Shown one piece after another: positions 11,675-25,900 of a DNA stretch of 64,000 nt. The notes beneath the pieces were generated by a model. The model made no database searches and was not told where the DNA came from. It saw nothing but the letters and a program-made list of their open reading frames with translations. The DNA lies in contig VZSR01000514.1 in assembly GCA_013398615.1 (NCBI GenBank), positions 8,427,316 to 8,491,315 on the forward strand, in the 5' to 3' direction. The translations under genes and the position numbers were made by a program. This DNA is from Brachypodius melanocephalos (taxonomy: Eukaryota; Chordata; Aves; Passeriformes; Pycnonotidae). The first letter of the stretch is position 1. Every line of letters begins with the position of its first letter.

Positions 11675-14600
11675 TAAAGGGCTGCAAGCACCAAGACAAA
11701 AGCACAGAACAGATCACAACAGACCAATCTTCTTAGCCTTGAGCATCCAGTGTTGGCTTCCACCTCTTTATCTTGTCTGCCATTTCCAGGCCAGAACTTC
11801 TGTTGCTTTGGTAACTCCACTAAAAGCCCTGATGCTTTCCTTGTGGTTGGCCTGCTTCTGGCACTAATCACCGTTTCCACGTTAATGAGAAGCTGTTTAT
11901 GGTTTTTTCTGTGAGATGTTCTGCTCAATAGTCAAGGAAGACACCACTAGATGGCCCAAGGGACTACTGGGCTGCTCCTGCTTCCCAGAAATCCCTAGGC
12001 AGGCTTCTGAGTGCTGATCTCCAGAAGGTTGGGGCTCCAAACCCAGCTTCTCCTGGCCATGGAGAAGCCATTTGGGCAAGAAGGCAGGACTCAGCCTTGC
12101 CCAGTTTGGAGCAGCCAAAGATCCCTGTGGCACCACACACCGACACCCCAAACAAAGCAGCCTTCACTCTGTCATGCCCTAAGAGAAACAAAAGGGCAGA
12201 TTTCCACCTCATAGAAGACCCCATCCTGCTCTGACAGAGCCCCATTTCTGTGCAATGTGTCAGCAGCCAACAGAGGGAAGGGATGATCCCTCACTGGCAC
12301 GCTGACTTTGCTCAGAAATGCTCCTTCTGGCTCTTTTCCCTTGCACAGCCACGCTGCCCCCAAAGCAGATCCTCGGTGACTTTTAATTCAAGCCGATGAT
12401 TAATGCCCTTGGTAGTCTGTACTCACCAAATGTTTCCTGGCTGATGTAAACCCCTTCCCTGATGGAAACTCAGGACCTTGCCACAGCTCAGCTTGCGAGG
12501 ACATTTCCTCTGTGCAAAGAAGGAATCAGGCATTAGCATAATGGACTTTTAAATCTCCCTGGTCATTGGCCCCAGAGAGGTGCATCCAACTGAATGCCTC
12601 TAGTAGTTAATCTGCTCCACAAATGGAGAGGGAATTTTTCTCTTTAGAAAGCTTTTTAGTGGGACCATTTGTCCCCTAGCCAACATCAGTTTGACTTCTG
12701 CAGAGTCACTTTAGGTTTGCAGTGATAAAAAGGAGGTAAAACTTATCTTTTTATTATACAGCTGAGCAGCTCTGCTCAGGGAACTGCAAAGAAAGAGCAG
12801 GGGAAATATAAGAGGAAATTACAAATAATGTTGATAAAAACAGCAAAGAATCACAGTTCTTATCCAAATGTGTGACAAAAAAGTTCTCTCCAAACTGTTC
12901 CACTATTGTGTGGTCTTTTCCTACAACAGCACTTATTTCATCTGGTCCCACTCTTTGGCAACCCTAAGGTGGCCAGTCTTGCTCAAGCCATTTTCTTATG
13001 GGGGTGGGTAGGAATTGCAGCATTTTTAATATTTCCACAATTTTCATACACGTAGTAAATACAGATTGATAAGCTACAGACACCTGGCCAGCTTTGACTG
13101 AAATGCAGCAGTACAGTAGCACACTTATCTGGAACATTTAGGAATGAAAAATAGGTCAAGCCCACTCATTAAAAGAAGCCTGCTAGCTTCCAAGAGAGCT
13201 TCTGTGCAGCCAAGGACTCATTGGTAGGAGTCTCCACAAACCTTTTGTCAGACTTCTTACAACAGGGCAACATAATCAGGTGAAATTAAAATGGCCCCGT
13301 GTTAGTCAGCAAAAAGAGGGCCAGCCTTCAATTAGTGCCACCACTACTCAGCCATGTGAAAGAGAATATAATGGATCTTGGCTGATTTCCTGCCAAGTTT
13401 TCCAGACCTCACTCTGCTTTTTTGACTTTACACACAGTATCATATTTAGCTGCACTAATGAGCCTGCATTCCTCCAACAGGCCCACCCCAGCATGTGAGG
13501 GTTTGTTTTTCTCTTGTTGATGATCTCCCTTCCTCTAGAAATCAATGTTTGAAAAAGACACAGAATAAGGTCTTTGCAACACTTTCCTTCCGAGGCCTCT
13601 CCTTTGTCCTCACTTTTAGAGTGCATAAATGATTTTTGACTAGCAATTTTAGAGAAAACCCACAGAAAACATCTTTCTGCAGGACTGCAAATGATTCTGC
13701 TCTCGCTGCAAGGGCCTTGAGCACCCCAAATAGCTGCTCTTAACTGGGGAAAATGATGGAAGGAAACAGAAGAGACATAAAAGCAAAAGATCATGCAAGA
13801 AATTCATGCTGTGGTTTCTAAAGAACAGTATATGAACAAAGCCATCGTAGTCCAGTGAGGCATTTCAGCATCACCTCTGGGAGGTCTGCTGGACAAAACC
13901 ACAGACAGGCTGGTTGGTCCCACCTTGAGCCATGGGAAGGAGACAACTCCTGGTGATTTTTGCTCCATTTCCAGACATCCAAAGGAAAAGAATGTGACTG
14001 GGAGGAGTTGGTATGTGTCTGTAGGGGAGCAGTGCTGGCACTCCTTCTCCTCAGAGACCCTGGGGGCAAGTTTTAAGTGTCTGAGAGCCCTTGGCAACAT
14101 GAAGAACTTGGTAGAATCAAGAAATCAAAAGCAAGAGGAGAAGAGTTTCACTTTTGAACACCACAAGAATCAACAGAGATGACTGTACTGTTTTTTTCAG
14201 CCATTAGTATTAATAAAATTCACTCTGAAAAGGCTGAGACATTAAGTGCTAAGCAGATGATGAGCTCCAATTGCAGCAATTACTTATTGACTGTATAATG
14301 TCTCCTGCTTTTTGCTAATGTCATCCTTGTCCTCTTCTTCTCCTTTATCCTTTCTCCAAACCTTACCCAAGTATTTTTAGGCAATGGACTATGGAGTGAG
14401 ACTTCATTCATCCAGTGTTTCGTTTGCTGATTACGGTCTCTCAAATTCCATTCTTGCAGTGATTTTAATTTTTTTTTTCTCCCCATGTTGATTTATGGGG
14501 CTATGTATAGGATCTCCAGCCTCCACCCAGCTGTCTCTCTTCACAAAGCCTGTAGAAACACAGGCACTTTTTATGCCTTTTGAAGTAAAATGATCCAACA

Positions 14601-16479
14601 GCTTCTGATATGTAAACCATCATAAGGTCATGTCAGTTTGTTTAATGTAACAAAAAAAAAAGTCAGAAAGTAAAAATTTAGATAAGAAATGGAAAAGCCC
14701 AGGTATACTCTTGATCTAGTAGGTCATGTTGTCTGAACAGATTTTTAATGCTGATTTCAGTGTTGAACCTTGCTGCTCTGGGGGTGTGTTCCCATTATGG
14801 TAGTTTGGAAGTTTACTGGACCATGAGAAGTTTCCAGCACAAAAAGTTTCCTGCTAATTTCACTGAATTTGAGAAATTACCAGAATATAGGCTTCATTAA
14901 GAGTTGCTTTTTTCTACAGATGACAAAGAGAAATTGCAGCCAGTGGTGTCTTTGCTGAAAAGACTCCATTAGATTGCCGTTGGTTGCTAATAATAAATCA
15001 TAATTATTTTTATAGGGTTAAGCTTGTCTCTTTCCTCATCCACCTGTCTTGCAGAGATAACCTCCAAGAATACCCTGAAGGACTGTCAGGCTCCAACTCA
15101 AAAGCTTTTCCTTAGCTAAATTTTCTAAACAATTCATTACCCATAAAAGAATGGTGAGAATACAGAGATATGGCCCTTTCTCTTTGCAGTTTACATTCTC
15201 ATAAAACTCCACTCATGCCTAGTCAGACTCTGGAATAATTTAATTTTTCTTCCATTATTACTATGCAAAGATATTCTGCATGTTAGCAAAATATCCATTC
15301 ATTCTTCAGAACATATTTGCCATTAACTACACAAACACTTGACTGTAGTTAAAGAATTGTTAATCAGAGGTGTCACACATCTTATTTGAAATATCCATCT
15401 TATTCATTGTGTGTGGCATGGTTTTCAAAAGTTTGAGCCTTAGTAGTGCATATTTCTACTTGAAGAGGAAGAATAAGCTCTCTGCTAAGACACATATTGG
15501 GGAATGTGCTCATGTTGTTGGAAATACTAGGAGCTGATACTTCATTTTCTTCTTAAATGCTTTGCCTTGGAGTAAAGCTTATCAGTGAATCTGTCAGCTC
15601 TAACAGCAGCATCTGCTGCCTGACCTTTATGCAAGTGTGTTAGATTATTTTAATTGTAAAGCTGAGCACCACTGCTGGATAAATATGAACAACAGAGCAG
15701 CTGACTTCACTAAGTCTCACCAGAAGGCTTGTTCTATTTTTCTGCCTAAAATCTTGCTTCTGTAGGCTGAGCCCTGCTATGCCCTGGGCTTCTCTAAGCC
15801 TGGAATTCACTCCAACATCCTCAGAAGAGGAGCAGGTAAATGACCTGTCCCTAGGAATAGGCATTGGTGACTCAACCAGGAAACACTGATGAGGTTCTAG
15901 AGCTTAGAGCTGAGTGTGAGAGGAACCAAAATCCATGAACCTTGCAGCAGTGAGAGCCTGGCACTACAGACCCACAGCCACTTGGAGAGCTGGCTCAGGT
16001 CACAATAACCAGCAAAGCTGCTTGCATGGGGAGGTCAATGACTTTTTCATACTCATTTTCTCAAACTGAATTGACATAATTTAACTGAGGGCCATGTATC
16101 TGCATTCTGGACTTTGTTTCAGGAGCTCTGACTGGTGACCTGACCTCACCAGCACATTTGAATCCCCACTGCAGAGACCGTCTGAACAAAAGCCAGGTTT
16201 AATTATAATATGAAAATTTCCACAAGGAGAGTGAACCAGACTTCCTTGTATGAAACCAGAAGATGCTGCAGTGCTCTCCAGAGAATCCTACATACATAAC
16301 CAACAGTAACAAACCCCAAACCGGAGCAAGTGGCAGCATTTTCTAGGAAATGTATCCCAGGGGGGAAAAAAAAAAAAAGTGATGGAAGGGGTTTTTTGTA
16401 TTCTATTTGAATAATGTTAAATTTGCAGAATCTCAAAGGAGACAAAAACTACTAGTGCATCAACATTAAAGTTTGAGGG
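11675..16479. other. Unique non-coding sequence
   Basis: No gene or recognisable repeat apart from a 10-base T run (14469-14478), a 10-base A run (14652-14661) and a 13-base A run (16366-16378). The longest open frame (13348-13794, minus strand, 148 codons) has no known domain. The section around 14980-15030 is a TAAT-rich AT block. Confidence 0.6.
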
Positions 16480-16626
16480 AAAACAAGAAGACATCTCCAT
16501 TTGTGGAAACATCAAAACCCAACTGGACATGGGCAGCCTGCTCCAGCTGACACTGCCTGAGCAGGGAGGATGGAATATATCATCTCCAGATGTCTCTTCC
16601 AACCTAAATGATTTTGTGATTCTGTC
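16480..16626 (+). mobile_element. CR1 LINE fragment, 3' end
   Basis: The sequence matches the 3' terminal region of an avian CR1 non-LTR retrotransposon. It has the segment around CAAAACCCAACTGGACATGG, then CTGCCTGAGCAGGG, then ATCTCCAGATGTCTCTTCCAACC. It ends in the characteristic short tandem tail GATTTTGTGATTCTGTC instead of poly-A. Orientation is plus, with the tail at about 16610-16626. Only the untranslated 3' end remains, as is usual for 5'-truncated CR1 copies, so it is inactive. It faces another CR1 fragment about 240 bp downstream, tail to tail. Confidence 0.8.
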
Positions 16627-16859
16627 ACGCTAAAAGTATTCAGAATGGGGTTTTTTTTCCTTCATGTTTTCAAAGGATGTTGGTGTTTCTGCCTTAAACA
16701 GGAAGGGAGATTTCCAAACCCGATTGTTCTAATTTAGAAGTGCTAAAATACTTTTAGAAGTTTTCAACTGTTTTGAGCTGGCATTTCAGAACGACACAGA
16801 TGAAGTATAATTTTTTAAGCTTAAAGAGGAATAAAGCCTAACTGACTTCCAAAAGAAAA

Positions 16860-17035
16860 GAGATCATTAAGGTTGGAAATGACCTCTGAAATCATTGAGT
16901 CCAGCTGTTCACCCAGAACCAACAACACCACCATTAAACCATGTCCTCAAGTGCCACATCCACATATTTTTTGAACACTTGCAGGGATGGTGATTCCACC
17001 ACTTCCCTAGATAGACTGTTCCAATGATCTTTCCA
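16860..17035 (-). mobile_element. CR1 LINE fragment, 3' end
   Basis: On the plus strand this reads as the reverse complement of a CR1 3' end. It starts with ATTAAGGTTGGAAATGACCT and continues through the GTCCAGCTGTTCACCC region. The stretch about TGCAGGGATGGTGATTCCAC, then CTTCCCTAGATAGACTGTTCCAATG, is diagnostic of CR1. The element is therefore on the minus strand with its 3' end at the left. Its 5' part is missing and no reverse-transcriptase reading frame survives. Confidence 0.9.
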
Positions 17036-20000
17036 TTTGAGTCAAAAAGAGAAAGTTTTGTTTGTTTTGCCAAGATAAGTTGATTTTTACTATTATTTTT
17101 AGGTTCAGCCCTAGAAACAAGATAAGAAAAATTTCCATCTCAGCTTTTAAATACAGTTTCAGGGAACTTCTTGATCTGTAGTATAAGTTGTATGCCAAAA
17201 AAAACTAACCAAGTGAAACCACACCACAGGAATATTGTTCTGGGTTTTGAGTGCTTTCAAAGCTCAGAGATGCCCCAAAAGCAATTTATGCCAAGCAACA
17301 TGAGATATACACAGCCTTAATTTAACATTTCAAGTTGTGAGAGATGAAGTATCAAATTTCCATGTCATATTTTCTGCTTAGATTTGTCCAAACAAATCAG
17401 CATATTTCAGGAATATTTCCACTTACTTTCATCTACCTGGTTATTCCAGAAGGTTTAACATGTACTATTTCCTTTTCTTATCCAACCACTTGAATAACAT
17501 CTGCCCTCTTCGTCAGCTTCCTAAAATAACCACCTTTGGCACGTTAGAAAAGATTTTTCATCCTCTAGTGCAAAACAGCAGTCAAGTAATGAACTGGGCT
17601 CAGCCCAGCAAATATTTAATTTGGCAAGTGCTAAGTTTTCATTTGTGATATCTCATCTTTGCATTCAAATGTCCAAAACAGGTGATACATGTGTAATGCA
17701 AAAAGCTAGAAGCAAACACCACAGCATTCAGAAAATAGCTGCAGGGGTTTTTTCGCTATGGAAATTATTTCTGCTTAAAACATCAACCCAGAGTAATTGT
17801 ATATTTTGTTTAGAGTGACAGCTGAATTTTTCATGTATTTGCTGCCTTTTGATGGCAGATAAGTGGGAAGGAAAATGCACTCTCTGAAGGCTTTTATCAG
17901 AGAAAATCACAGTCAGAAAATTGCACCATGTAGCACAGCAATATTTCCATACTTTACTGCACTTACAGAGGGAAAACTGTTATTAAAGCTAACAGGGTGT
18001 CATATAAAAAGAGATGTTTCTTTTCACAGATCCCTTATTTGGCCAGAATTTTTTCCCCTACAGTTGCAGGGGTTGGGAGGCCATTGCAGCAGAATATAAA
18101 GCATTAGACTTTACAGTGAAGTGCAGCTCATATTTTAACAAGGGGATCCAACAAAATTCTCTCTAGACTGTGATAAAACCCAGGATGGGACAGATCCATG
18201 GAGGATCTATTCACCTGTATTCCCAAGGGCCAGCCAGCATCCTGAAGCAAGGAGGGAGCAGAAATCCATCCCTAAAGCCTTGCCTTGCTGTAGAGAGCTC
18301 TGCTGTTCCCAGAGAATAAGGATCATTCCTTGGTGCCCTTCATGCCTGGTTTGCTGGACATTTCAGGGAGCATCTGTAAAGACAGCTGGGCAATCACCCA
18401 CTGAAAGGAGCTTCAGGAGAGCTGTTTGCTGTGGAGTTCTCTGGAGGGCTTCAGTCTGCTTGAAAGGGAAAGAGCTTGGAAGGGAGAAAAACCGGACTGG
18501 AGAAAAACGAGGTGGGCTGCAGCTCGGGAGCCCTGTGCTCTACTCCTGCTGCACTGACTCACATTTACTGAATTTAACAATGCCCTGATTACCTTCTGCT
18601 AAGCATGAGCCCTGACTCATAGGGAAGAGCTGCTATTTCTACTGGTAGGGATTAAATTCCCAATGAACAAACTCCTGCAGATTCACAGGAATCATCACAG
18701 CAGCTGTAAAGCTGTTTCCTCTCCCTGTGACTCAATCGCGCCGCTAATATTTCAATTATTTGCAGGTTTTGTAAACAAAGCTATTCTGGGATGCTTTGGA
18801 AGAGCCAATCTCCTTCTCCAAAGGCCAGCAGTTAGTCATGGCTCCATTCCTCAGAAGCCCCTTCACTCTGGGAAGCTCTCACCTCACCCTTGTTCTCAGC
18901 TGTGCTGCAGATATTCCCTTCACATGCAGGAGCACAGCATCTCCCTGATCCCATCCCCAGTGCCATTCTCTTTCCTCTCTCCGTGGATTATTGGAGCAAT
19001 AAAAGCAGCAGCTACCTGAAAGAGATTTCTTCTCAGCAGAGGGGTGAAAAATATCCGAGCCTTCACTGCCATCTTAGCTTGGCAAGTGACAAGAAGATCT
19101 GCACCTCTTTTGCTCCTTTAAAGCAGTATTGGCACAAACATAGGCACACCTTCATCCCACTGTCAAGGAAAAAAATAAGTGAAAAAACGAAGAAAAAATT
19201 CTCTCTTTTCCCTGACAATCCCAACCAGCTTGAAGTTTCAAGCTGTATCTGGTATTACAGCGGGCCCTCAAGGGAACACTGCAAAAATTCCCAACCCAAA
19301 CCTCTCACTTTGCAAGCACAGAGCAAGATCCCAGGCTCCCCACAAGAGAGGGAGGTTTCCTGGCTTGTACCAGGGACAGTTTGTTTTCATTAGGAAGAAC
19401 TTCCTTGTGGGGTGTTGTACAGATTGACCCCCAGCCCTGAAGAAGGCAATTTGAACCTGCCATTAATCAAGTCACAAAACTCCTTTTTGCAAGTAAAACA
19501 TCCTGAGCTGTTGTTTGTGGATCCCCATCACAAGATCCTTTGAATTTCCATCCTTCTGATGAAACCTCCTTGTGGTGGAGTAAGTATTGTTGTTCTCCAC
19601 ACAGATAACTGCTTTTGTGTTTCATATTATGGATTTCCTCTTGTAATTACCTGAACTCTACTCAGCATCCAGAAATATCAAGCACAGCATTATGAATCAA
19701 CATATTTTTCTTGTCCTGCCAATATTCAACTCTTCGTCCACTGCTTCAGCAAGGAGTTGTTTTTATTTTATTCGAGATACTCCAGCTTTCCACTAGGAAT
19801 GGATAGAAATGCTGCAGATTTTTTCTTCTTAGCAATTGATCAGACAGAATAGCTCTATAAAAAATAAAAACAGAAAACAATATTCTCATAAAAGCTGTTG
19901 GTTCTTCCACAAGTTGAGCTTAATTTTAGTTTAATTTTAATTTAATAGAGAAAGAGAGAATAGGTCTAAATGGACAAAACCATCAGAGATTTCAGCATGA

Positions 20001-22943
20001 AAACAGTAGCAAAAATCACATATTCCTGACACACAAAATAGAGTTCAGTCAATGCCTTTTATGAAATCATGACCATTTTACTTTATGCTTCTCTTCTTCC
20101 TTTTAGGAAGCTCATTGTTTCTAGTTCTTTCACAAATGAGGTAAATGAAAATATAGAGCAGGACCTTAACCAGAAGGAGGAAAATGATCCAGGAATGGAT
20201 ACTGGACGTGGCCAAAGCCCATTTCTGTAGAGCTCATCCACACAACCACTGAGATAATTGGGATAGCCCACAAGCTGACATGGATGCCTGTAGCTTTCCC
20301 ACCTTTTACAGGGTTTTTAGTTGCTGTTGCTTTATAAGATTAGATGCAGTAGGGTTTTATGGGTCCAGTGTATTTCATTCTGGACTTAAGCAGATAACAG
20401 ACCTGCTTATCTTTTAAAAAAAATAGACCTATTTCCTAAACTTTTGCTTGGAAGATGCCACTTTTTCAAGTGATAACTGCAGAAAAATAGAGTGTAGGAA
20501 TGTGAATAAGTGATATTACACAGGTTTTCAAAAGAGAATTTTGAAAAAACCTTGCAGATCTCATAGTTTATTTCCCTGAGGATTAAAGACCAAGAGGCTT
20601 TTACAACATTTTGACATAATTTTAAGCCAGCATTATACGAAATAAAAGTCATCTGAACATTCTTCTGTCTTCCAAAGAGGATTAAAAAATTAAGCAAAAT
20701 GCTTTCCATCGTATCATTTGATACCTGATCACAGAACTTCAACTACCGCTACCAGAAGTACCATTTCTCCATATTTATGATTTTTTACGTAATTCCACAG
20801 GAAAAATTCAAAGCTTACCTGCAGAGCAGGATATCAGCATTGCTATATCCAAGCCCAACTCTGTGTACCTGTGTGTGAAGGCAGGGAAACAAATTAGAGG
20901 CACTCATCACCTTGGCTTTCTGCCTCTAAGAAGGTGAAGTGGAGAATCCTCTAGATGAGCAAAAACATTCTTGCACAAAACACACCCTCACGGTGTAAAT
21001 AACTTCAATATTAACAATTCATTTCATTCAAACTGAGAAGTGGTTTGAAATGAAGGCACCACCATTTCCCATGACTATCGTTCTCCATGAACACCAGGAG
21101 ACACTGAGATCACTGAGATGGAACTTCTTTCATTTCACAGGAGAAAATGCTACTCTGGAAGCAATCAGTGGTCAGCAGAACATAATAGCAGCTGACATTT
21201 CAGGTCAATATGAAAGCAGTTTGGAGCCAGCCAATTTGGAAGTGCTCCAGTTTGTCACTTCATTGCTAACGAAGACAATGTTGCAACATGTTTTGTTTAA
21301 TATAAAAAACCAGGATAGAATCATGGGAGAATTATTTCCCTCTCAGCTTCGCCCCCCCTCCAATCTTCTTTCCAAATGCAATTGTTCTATTTTTAAAAAG
21401 CTCATTTGTTCTTATTGTTCTTGCATCAAGCTGGCTGCTCACCCATCTGTCTCCCACTGTGCTTAAAAAGATGTCATGATCCTGCAGTCCCAAACACAGT
21501 CCTGGTGTTTCCACTGAACTAAAGCACATCTGCAATGACAGCTTTCACTTAGGACTGAAGCTATTTCTTAAGAAATGACAACCTCACTAGTCAGATTTCA
21601 GATGGATTTGTCAAAAATAAAAACCAAAATAAAACCCCAAAAAAGTGCCACTTCATCCAAGGTAGCAGGATGTTCATTGGTTAAGACATTAAACAAAGTT
21701 TGTTTAAAGAATTCCCAGCTTCATCACACCTGTTGTTTGAGAGCAATAACACACAAAGGTTCTTGGGAAAATGAGTCTGTCTTTAGGGCTGCTCTTCACC
21801 CAAAATCCCTCAGCAACATCTTGAAAAAACTGCCAGCCCAAGGAGATCCCATAGGATCCCTCAGATCTGTGATGGTAAAACCAGGTGAAACACCCCTGGA
21901 AAATCACCACTGCTGCACATCAGAAAGGAGAGAGACACAAAGTGAGCAGGTAAACAAACCAATGGGTTGAAGTAACCTTTTTCAGAGTTTCAAACAGAAT
22001 TCTTGCAAGTGACTAAAGACTGATCCACTATTTTGCAGCTTCCATTGCAGGGAAAAACAGTCTCATGGACAAAATCAAACCACATGTGCCTTTACTTGCC
22101 TAACAGCACTGAAATCTAATGGAGAGAGTCAGAAATGTAACACATCATCAGTCCAGGTCTCCCATATTCCCTGCTGCCTCAGGTTTTGGCTCTTTTGGCA
22201 GCAAGGTCTTCAGAGCTGGGGTTGGCTCTGCACAGCCTCCTACAGCTCTGTTTTTAGAGGAGAGCTCGAGTGCAAAGCAGCACAAACACTGAGAAACTTC
22301 CAGACCTGGAACAACCTCCATCACAGTTTCTGACCCTAAATATCTGCACTCTGGTTCCATCAGTGGATTCCAGCACCACGGTTTGGGATTCAGCTAAGAG
22401 GCCCCAAGACTCTTTGGCCTTGTGGAAAATAGAGATTGAGGCACTTTTCTCTCTCTTAAACTTCTTCCCTGTGAATCAAGTCAGAGGCAGAGGAGACACA
22501 CACTTGCCCTCAGTGTGTTTCATGGAATAAACTGGTTTGACAGCTGAGAATTCTTGGCAAGAGCTGCAAACAAACTCGCATTTTTTAAAGAGGCTTAAAG
22601 CAGACATACAGCCAGGCTACTCTCCTCAGAGGAGCAAATCCTGAGGAGACCTTTTTTTTTCTCTTTATTGCATTAATGAATATTCTGTCGCTTTAGCAGG
22701 CCAAACATAATTGTTCAAACTGCTATGCTGAGACTCATTTCCCTGTCACTCACAATTAGAGGTGTTAATATGGCCATGAAGATGTTACAAATGCTTCTGA
22801 GCACCCTCCCAGGTCACCACGATGTACAGAGCACCCTGGCAGGGTAGCAGAGGGAGTCAGAGGTCGGGGCCCTCAGCAGGTCTAGGTGCCATGAGAATCC
22901 TGACAAGGCAAGGACGTGCCATAGCTGTTCTTCCTGGAACACT
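17036..22943. other. Unique non-coding sequence
   Basis: No gene is supported. Open frames reach 167 codons (18890-19393) but have no domain or consistent codon pattern. A 138-codon frame at 21050-21466 has a plausible protein composition but no recognised homology. A 9-bp inverted repeat (22621-22629 against 22641-22649) is within chance. No transposon is recognised. Confidence 0.6.
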
Positions 22944-22985
22944 GGGAAAACCAGCCCAGTTTTCCAGCAGGGAAAACCAGCCCAG
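22944..22985. repeat. 16-bp direct repeat, two copies
   Basis: GGGAAAACCAGCCCAG occurs at 22944-22959 and again, identically, at 22970-22985, a 26-base period. It lies in a locally GC-rich block. It looks like a small local duplication. No wider tandem array is present. Confidence 0.85.
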
Positions 22986-25900
22986 CTCAGGGAGCGCTGG
23001 CACCTCTGCCACACCTGCCAGCCCAGTGCCTCCCTTGCTTCCAGACGCTGCCACTCCACCAGCCCCTCTTCCCTCCAGGAAGCCAAGCAAGGCAAGTGGT
23101 GTCCCAGCCTCCTGGCAGCAATTAGTCATCAGAATTAGCCTGAGACCTCACTTATGATCTTTCCAAATGGAAAGACCATCTTATAATTAGTTTCTTCTGT
23201 CCACAGAGTAGCCGACACACAGAGAGGGGACTGTGAAGTTTTAGTCAGTATTCCACGGCTCAAGAGTGCAAGCCCACTCACACAGAAAACTTCTGTGACC
23301 TGAGATGCTAAAGCTTGCTGGGTGCCAGGTTAGCTTGTGTGCCATATTAGCTGGAAGAAGCTGCACGTGCATGGAAGGCTCCAGTCTCCAGCTACGTCCT
23401 ACTTCGAGATGATCTGGAGCCATCCTGTTTTGAGAGGTCATTTTTTAAAGAGGCAGGAACAAAAACATCCCTCTCTAAAAATAAACCAGCTCCTGTGAAA
23501 AGGCTTGGCATTCCCCTGTCGGGTTTCAGCGGCTGGGAGAGAGAACAGTCTGTCTGGTGTTGGCTTCCAGCCACGAGGAAGTTCATATCTAATATAATCA
23601 AGCCACATTAGAAAAGAACTGAGCAGATAAGAAGCCAAACCCGACTCAAACCACAAAGCCTCCATTGAAAATGTGTTTTGACTTCAGAAGGGGGACAGGA
23701 AAAAAGAAGAGAGGATTAGAGATTCAGGGCCCTGTGCTCCTCTCAATTGCCCCAGATTTACACCCATTATACGCCAGAAGAGCTGATCCAAATTCCACTT
23801 TGCTGTGAGAAAGGCAAGTGCTTAACTTACATCAGCTACAAAAACATTTCCGATTTCTTATCTCTTTCCTAATTGCCATTCAGGGGACAGTGTGACGTGT
23901 GTCACGTCCAGCCTTTACCCATTTATTCTGAAGGTTAAAAATGTCACAACGGGTGTGGGGTAACCAGCATTTCAAAAAAAAAAAAATGTTTGTAGATACA
24001 GAAGTCTGTTATTGCAAGTCCAATGAGAAAATAATGCTCTCTTTGTACTTGTTTTCCCTTGACAGACAGCTTAAATTAGGTTGCTGAATAACTTGGTACA
24101 TGGTACAACAGTAAACCTGTCACAAAAGCATGTTAATCAAAGCACAACTGATACTTGACATCCCCTGGTGAAAGGCATTTTTATAGTGTTTCATTAAAAT
24201 TGAAAGGAGGATTAAGAGGCCTATTTCTTGATTAATGTCTCTCTCTGACTGGGAGATGTAATCCTATCCACAACCTCAAATTACTGGAAACAAAATTAAA
24301 TTTCTGCCAGCAGATCATTCCGAGCGCATATGACACAGGGCACAAAAGTGTTCATTTCTTTACACTTTTTATCCAACCTGGAGACCCTTTGAGTTGCAAA
24401 AACAACAGTGGGAGCTCTAGTTACACTCCAGGCTACAGGAGATGCTGTGGAATAGCCCCTAAGAGCTGTAGGGGTTGGCTAAACATTTTGAAAACATTGC
24501 TTTTAGTGTCAAAAATCATCATAAAATGATACAAGGAAACCCTTGGTGACAAAGTAAATTAGAGACAGAGAACATTTCAGAGGTGGATGTTTAGGGAGAA
24601 GCTATTCTACCACATTTGCATGCCACAACAACAGGAACAGGGAGAAACACTGCAGTTGACAGGGCATAGCAGGGTGTTACTCAAACATCCTCAGGCTTTG
24701 GGAAGAGAGGAGGCAGCCAGTCTGGAAGGAACACAATGCTGGAATTTCTGTCAGGACACATCCTGGCTGTCCTGCTGCCCAGTGACAGGGATCCTCCTGG
24801 GAACATGGCTCTCCCTGGTGACCCACAGCGGGATGAGGAGTGGATTCCTCCCCAGCACCAAGGCCAGGATTCAGTGGCAGGCTGAATTCCAGCTGGTTCC
24901 CAACTGGTGCAGGGACAGAGCAGTCCCCACTCCCCAGCTCACAGAGCCCCCAGCTCCCTGCCAGCCACCTCAGCCTCTAGGACATTTCCTTTCAAACCTC
25001 TTAGATCTTGCAGGCTGTGTGCCCAGCAGAAGGGACAAAAGATGATACAGCCCACATTAATTTCAGCCTGCCCCACACCAGACAGGGCAAAGGCAGCACC
25101 AGGTCAGAAACTCAGCTGCAAACACAGCCCCGGCCATCTGCCAAAATCCCCATTTCACAGCATGCTCTGCTCACTCTCCATGGCAAAATCCTGCGTGGCT
25201 AAATCACAAGAAGCCTAAAACAGCTGCATATCCCATTCAAACAAAACAAACCTACGCCTCAGCAGCCCACTCCAGCATCACCTCCCTTAAACAGACTCTG
25301 TTTCTTCCAAGGGCAGACTCCAAGTGGCCTCTTGTAGCCGACCTGGCAGCCACAATCTGGATTCTCAAAGGCAGATTAGATAAAATCACTTGCAGCTCTG
25401 CTGTTTCCGCCACTTCTCCCTTGAAATATTTTCCGTCTGTCTCAACCTGATGGTTTATCGTCAGAAGACAACAGTGGAGCTAGAAGCCTAAATTCCAAAA
25501 TGCACAAGAGTGGACTCTCAACAGATGCTCCTCACATCTCTGGGCTTCAGTAGCCAGTGTCACTCCCAAGGCCATTAGCACTTAGTGCCAGGAATGATTT
25601 ATTCTGTCAGATAAGGGCTAGAACCTTTCCAAGCACAACCTACATGCTCTGAGACGTTAACAGGTCACCTAAGGCTACATCATGTTTCCACTCTGATCTC
25701 CTCTTTGGCTGGTCCGAATAGCACTTCCCACATTTCCCCTCTCTGCAAAACAGGGCTGTGTTGCAGGGGGAAGCCCTGGGATTTCAGCCTCCTTGGAGGT
25801 TCTGCCACAGTCCCCACTACTCCCCATCCCTGCCCAGCCAGTGGTACTGAGATCAGCTTGGAGTCCTGCTTAGCCATGAAGAGCTGAAAAATTTGCTTAA

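Noticed and set aside
21050..21466. 138-codon plus-strand frame with protein-like composition
   Set aside because: No recognisable homology, chance-compatible length and no flanking gene structure. Only a database search could revive it.
25650..25690. MIR-like segment GAGACGTTAACAGGTCACC
   Set aside because: The similarity is confined to one short block and the downstream GAACCCAGG-type core is absent.
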